Source of the DNA: Bacteroidota bacterium
GTDB lineage: Bacteria; Bacteroidota; Bacteroidia; B-17B0; Aurantibacillaceae
Direction: 5' to 3'
DNA: 64,000 nt
NCBI GenBank assembly: GCA_020403265.1
Contig: JADBXZ010000014.1
Location: forward strand, 1 to 64,000
The notes under the pieces were generated by a model. The model ran no database searches, was not told the DNA's origin, and saw nothing but the letters and a program-made list of their open reading frames with translations. Made by a program: the position numbers and the translations under genes. This document shows positions 61,201 through 64,000 of this stretch, in pieces. The stretch's first letter is position 1. Every line of letters starts with the position of its first letter.

Positions 61201-62659
61201 TTATTTGCTAATAGGCTTTACAGTAGGGTTCAGCCTATTATTTTACAAACAAAATGCCGGATTAAATTTTTTAATTTTCAGCCTTCTATTCATCATCTTA
61301 AGCTGGATAAGAAATAAAAAACTGTTTCATGATAAAAAAATAATTGGACCACTTCTTGCATTAATTATTTCTGCTATATCCGTCATACTAACCAACAGTT
61401 CACTGAGCATTATTGCAAATTGTTTGGCTTTACTTTATTATGCTGCTATTGTTTTAAATGCTAAAAATTCTATAGTTGTTTCATTATTTGCATCTGCTAT
61501 TTCAGTTGCAGGTTCCTATGTTTTTGTAATATTGGATGCAATAACGCGAAGCAAAACTAAACAAGGCCAAACTAAACCCGGTAATAATTTTAAATTGATA
61601 ATGACCAGCATTGTTATAATTTTAATCATTTTATTCTATGTTGTTTATAGAGCTTCTAATCCTTTGTTTGCAACAAACACCAGCTGGATTAATTTAGATT
61701 TTATTAGCTTTTCCTGGATTTGTTTTACTTTGTTCGGATTTTTAATTTGTTACGGATTACTCTATGTAAAGCAGTTTCAATCGATTAACGAGTGGGAGGG
61801 AGGCTTAAACAATAACCTAACCAAACAACCTTTAAAAGAAGAAAATTATGCCATTGAAATAAAAGCAGGCTTGGCGCTTTTTGGTTTCTTAAATTTATTT
61901 TTATTGGTTTTAAATGTTGGAGATATATGCAGTTTTATGTTGAAAAATGCATTGCCTAAAGGCATTAGTCACTCTGATTTTGTTCACAATGGTGTTGGCA
62001 TGATTATTTTATCGATTGTGATGGCCTGTTCCATAATCCTGTATCTATTCAGATTCAATATTCAAGCCAATCAATTATCTAAACCATTAATAGCATTAGT
62101 TATACTTTGGATTGTACAAAGCTTAGTTATGATTACATCTACATGCTTAAGAAATCAGATATACATTGCTTCATATAACTTAACTTATAAACGTATTGGT
62201 GTATACGTATGGTTGTTTCTCGCTATTGTAGGTTTGGTTTTAATGATAATTAAAGTCCGAAAAAATAAAACAAATTGGTATTTGGTTAAAATGAATAGCT
62301 TGATTTGGTTTTACGCTTTAATTATCTCATCATTAGTAAATTGGGATAAGGTAATTACAAACTATAATTTATCTTGTAAATCCTATTTCGAGGTTGACTA
62401 TTATTATTTGTTTTCATTATCTAATAGTAATTTAACAGAACTCATTAATGTAACCAAAAATAAAAACTTCAAACTTTTAAACCATCGGTTATTAAATTCT
62501 AACAAGTACAGACATTCTTATGAGTATCAACAATCTTATACGGAATTGATTCATGATAAAATATTTTACTACGTATTAAGTCATCGTAATACTTGGCAAA
62601 GCTTAAATTATGTTCAACACAACAACGACAAAAAAATTAACCATCAATTATTAAACTAG
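61187..62659 (+). CDS. DUF4173/DUF4153-like membrane protein
   Basis: A 490-residue protein with ten or more membrane helices. HSDFVHNGVGMIILSIVM and NLTYKRIGVYVWLFLAIVGL are the blocks typical of DUF4173. It ends with an unusual hydrophilic tail rich in Asn, His and Lys (about residues 415-490). Function is unknown in the family. It overlaps the preceding gene by 14 bp and precedes the DUF1361 gene by 2 bp. Confidence 0.72.
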   Translation: MKKNDYLLIGFTVGFSLLFYKQNAGLNFLIFSLLFIILSWIRNKKLFHDKKIIGPLLALIISAISVILTNSSLSIIANCLALLYYAAIVLNAKNSIVVSLFASAISVAGSYVFVILDAITRSKTKQGQTKPGNNFKLIMTSIVIILIILFYVVYRASNPLFATNTSWINLDFISFSWICFTLFGFLICYGLLYVKQFQSINEWEGGLNNNLTKQPLKEENYAIEIKAGLALFGFLNLFLLVLNVGDICSFMLKNALPKGISHSDFVHNGVGMIILSIVMACSIILYLFRFNIQANQLSKPLIALVILWIVQSLVMITSTCLRNQIYIASYNLTYKRIGVYVWLFLAIVGLVLMIIKVRKNKTNWYLVKMNSLIWFYALIISSLVNWDKVITNYNLSCKSYFEVDYYYLFSLSNSNLTELINVTKNKNFKLLNHRLLNSNKYRHSYEYQQSYTELIHDKIFYYVLSHRNTWQSLNYVQHNNDKKINHQLLN

Positions 62660-62661
62660 TT

Positions 62662-63312
62662 ATGACATTAAATAAATTAACCCCAACCTTTAAACTATTC
62701 CTATTCTGTGTTGCGTTGGTTTTTACTCGCATGTTAAAAACCCACCAACTTTCCTATCTATTTTTGTTTTGGAATTTGTTTCTCGCCTTTTTACCGCTTT
62801 GGTTTATCAATCGTGCAAATAATTCCATCAATCAATACATTAAATGGGTTTTAGTTGGTTTGTCCTTGTTGTTTTTGCCAAATGCACCATATGTATTAAC
62901 GGATTTATTCCATTTACATAAGTCAAAAGTGGTGCCAATGTGGTACGATTTAATATTGATTGTAAGCTTTGCTTTATTAAGTTTGATCTACTTTGTTCAG
63001 GCCGCTCATTTTATTTTCGGAACAATAAAACTGCATGTAAAACCCTATTTAACTGAGCCTATTAAGTTCCTGGTTTTCATGTCATGTGGCTACGGTATAT
63101 ACTTAGGAAGGTACTTGCGATTTAATAGCTGGGATTTGATAACAGATCCATTAATACTCGCTAACGGAATAATTAACTCGCTGTTTAACAATAATGCTTA
63201 CAAAGAAACCTATGCAATAACTTTTGTATTTGGTATTTTTTTATATTTATTATTTGAACTTTTCTCGGTAATGAGGAAAAATACAATAAATGAAACATTT
63301 TATAACCAATAG
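62662..63312 (+). CDS. DUF1361 membrane protein
   Basis: A 216-residue protein with about six membrane helices. The blocks LFLPNAPYVLTDLFHL (near residue 73), PMWYDLILIVSFALL and YGIYLGRYLRFNSWDLITDP (near residue 145) match DUF1361. The family has no known function. Its end overlaps the diacylglycerol-kinase gene by 23 bp. Confidence 0.8.
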   Translation: MTLNKLTPTFKLFLFCVALVFTRMLKTHQLSYLFLFWNLFLAFLPLWFINRANNSINQYIKWVLVGLSLLFLPNAPYVLTDLFHLHKSKVVPMWYDLILIVSFALLSLIYFVQAAHFIFGTIKLHVKPYLTEPIKFLVFMSCGYGIYLGRYLRFNSWDLITDPLILANGIINSLFNNNAYKETYAITFVFGIFLYLLFELFSVMRKNTINETFYNQ

Positions 63313-63652
63313 ACTTAAAGCATTCCGGTTTGCATTTGAGGGTTTATACGCAGGCCTTAGAAATGAAACGCATTTAAAAATTCATTTAATTGCCTGCATT
63401 CTAGTTACAATTTTTGGATTTTATTTACAACTCAAACCTTTTGAATGGATTGCAATATTAAGTTCTTGTGCCTTGGTTATTTCGGCAGAGCTTTTTAACA
63501 GCGCTATTGAAGGCTTATGTAACATTGTTGAACCTAAAATCAATCCAAAGATTAAGTATATAAAAGATGTTTGTGCAGCGGCTGTTCTTGTATTATCTAT
63601 TTTAAGTTTGATTGTGGCCGGTATTATATTTATTCCATATTTAATAAACTAA
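63290..63652 (+). CDS. Diacylglycerol/undecaprenol kinase (DgkA family)
   Basis: A 120-residue three-helix membrane kinase. The N-terminal amphipathic part has AFRFAFEGLYAGLRNETHLKIH; the active-site Glu and Asn lie in SAELFNSAIEGLCN (near residues 64-77), and KDVCAAAVLVLS carries the conserved Asp-Ala stretch. Gram-positive and Bacteroidota members of this size usually phosphorylate undecaprenol; lipid substrate is not certain here. It is the last gene of the operon that starts with the Coq4-like gene, which points to membrane-lipid metabolism. Confidence 0.85.
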   Translation: MKHFITNRLKAFRFAFEGLYAGLRNETHLKIHLIACILVTIFGFYLQLKPFEWIAILSSCALVISAELFNSAIEGLCNIVEPKINPKIKYIKDVCAAAVLVLSILSLIVAGIIFIPYLIN

Positions 63653-63687
63653 TGTGCCTAAAAAAGTTAATTTATTTTCAGCCAGGT

Positions 63688-64000
63688 TTAAGGAAATGCA
63701 AATGAACTGGTAATTGAAAAATGGTCAGTAAAGGTTTCGCTGCACCTTTCATACTTCACACAATTAAGTTTATCATTATGTAAAATATAATCTATTCGGA
63801 ATTGTGGCCATTTACCAGCGTAGGTTCGCCCCAAACCGTTACCTTTTTCAATGAATGAATCCTTTAAATCTTTAGTAAGAATACGGTAAGCGTATGAAGC
63901 GGCAGTATCATTAAAGTCACCACAAAGAATTATTTTGTAAGGACATTTTTTCATATGATCTGCGATCAACTTTGCTTGAACTGTTCGTTTCAGAAAGGCC
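63688..64000 (-). CDS. Endonuclease/exonuclease/phosphatase-family protein, C-terminal part
   Basis: The frame is open from the window edge to a TAA at 63690-63688, giving the last 103 residues. ILCGDFNDTAASYAYRIL contains the metal-site GDFND motif, FRIDYIL follows, and the catalytic pair is in TFTDHFSITSSFAF. These are the C-terminal motifs of the DNase I-like fold. Bacteroidota members are often membrane-anchored proteins of about 340 residues with unknown substrate; the N-terminus is outside the window. Confidence 0.85.
   Translation of the reverse strand, partial: AFLKRTVQAKLIADHMKKCPYKIILCGDFNDTAASYAYRILTKDLKDSFIEKGNGLGRTYAGKWPQFRIDYILHNDKLNCVKYERCSETFTDHFSITSSFAFP

Noticed and set aside
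58561-63652. Membrane-protein cluster as an anti-phage defence island
   Set aside because: No nuclease, helicase, NTPase or toxin-like domain is seen; the Coq4-like and kinase members point to lipid metabolism.

Overview
The window is a chromosomal segment of a low-GC member of the Bacteroidota. Supporting signs are promoters of the Bacteroidota type (TTG, about 19 bp, TAnnTTTG), secreted proteins with type IX secretion sorting domains of both classes (PNPSSG type and CHU_C/gliding type), an F-ATPase operon that ends at atpG without atpD and atpC, and tRNA genes without an encoded CCA end. The tyrosine-degradation dioxygenases point to an aerobic or facultative lifestyle. Genus cannot be told from the sequence alone.

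Layout. 1-410: 3' end of a REP-associated (RAYT, IS200-like) transposase with REP-like palindromes. 411-1661: HI0933-type flavoprotein. 1700-15733: translation and transcription block: tRNA-Thr, Tyr, Gly, Thr, tuf, tRNA-Trp, secE, nusG, rplK, rplA, rplJ, rplL, rpoB (TTG start), rpoC, with several strong intergenic hairpins and broken tRNA copies that carry palindromes in the D-arm. 15759-20200: two tandem type IX secreted repeat proteins, the second with an ALK/LTK-like glycine-rich domain. 20271-22929: lipoprotein amidohydrolase and era. 22954-25862: wbpA-wbpB-wbpD-like operon for diacetamido-uronic acid sugar nucleotides, followed by a YfhO-type membrane protein and trxA.

29081-34660 looks like a redox/stress island: a cytoplasmic PAS histidine kinase, a response regulator fused to a CRP/FNR output module, then Hsp20, a double UspA, and a DUF983-rhodanese-small membrane protein-thioredoxin operon plus a DUF465 protein. 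Two FNR-box-like palindromes lie in front of hsp20 and the DUF465 gene. 34708-37131: homogentisate and 4-hydroxyphenylpyruvate dioxygenases. 37569-38294: fatty-acid desaturase. 38469-43551: atpB-E-F-H-A-G. 43650-47606: permease, M23 peptidase, trxB, GyrI-like protein. 47934-52519: GDPD lipoprotein, small outer-membrane-like protein, CHU_C protein, MsrB. 52592-58347: GT-C-type membrane protein, proC, exported RidA, alaS.

58561-63652: two adjacent units that share a CTTTG-n5-CAAAG operator at their promoters: a membrane protein plus winged-helix regulator, then a Coq4-like protein followed by a compact run of membrane proteins (two unknown, DUF4173, DUF1361) and a diacylglycerol/undecaprenol kinase. 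The window ends in a partial endonuclease/exonuclease/phosphatase gene. The least explained parts are this last cluster, the CRP-fused response regulator region, and the palindrome-bearing tRNA fragments.
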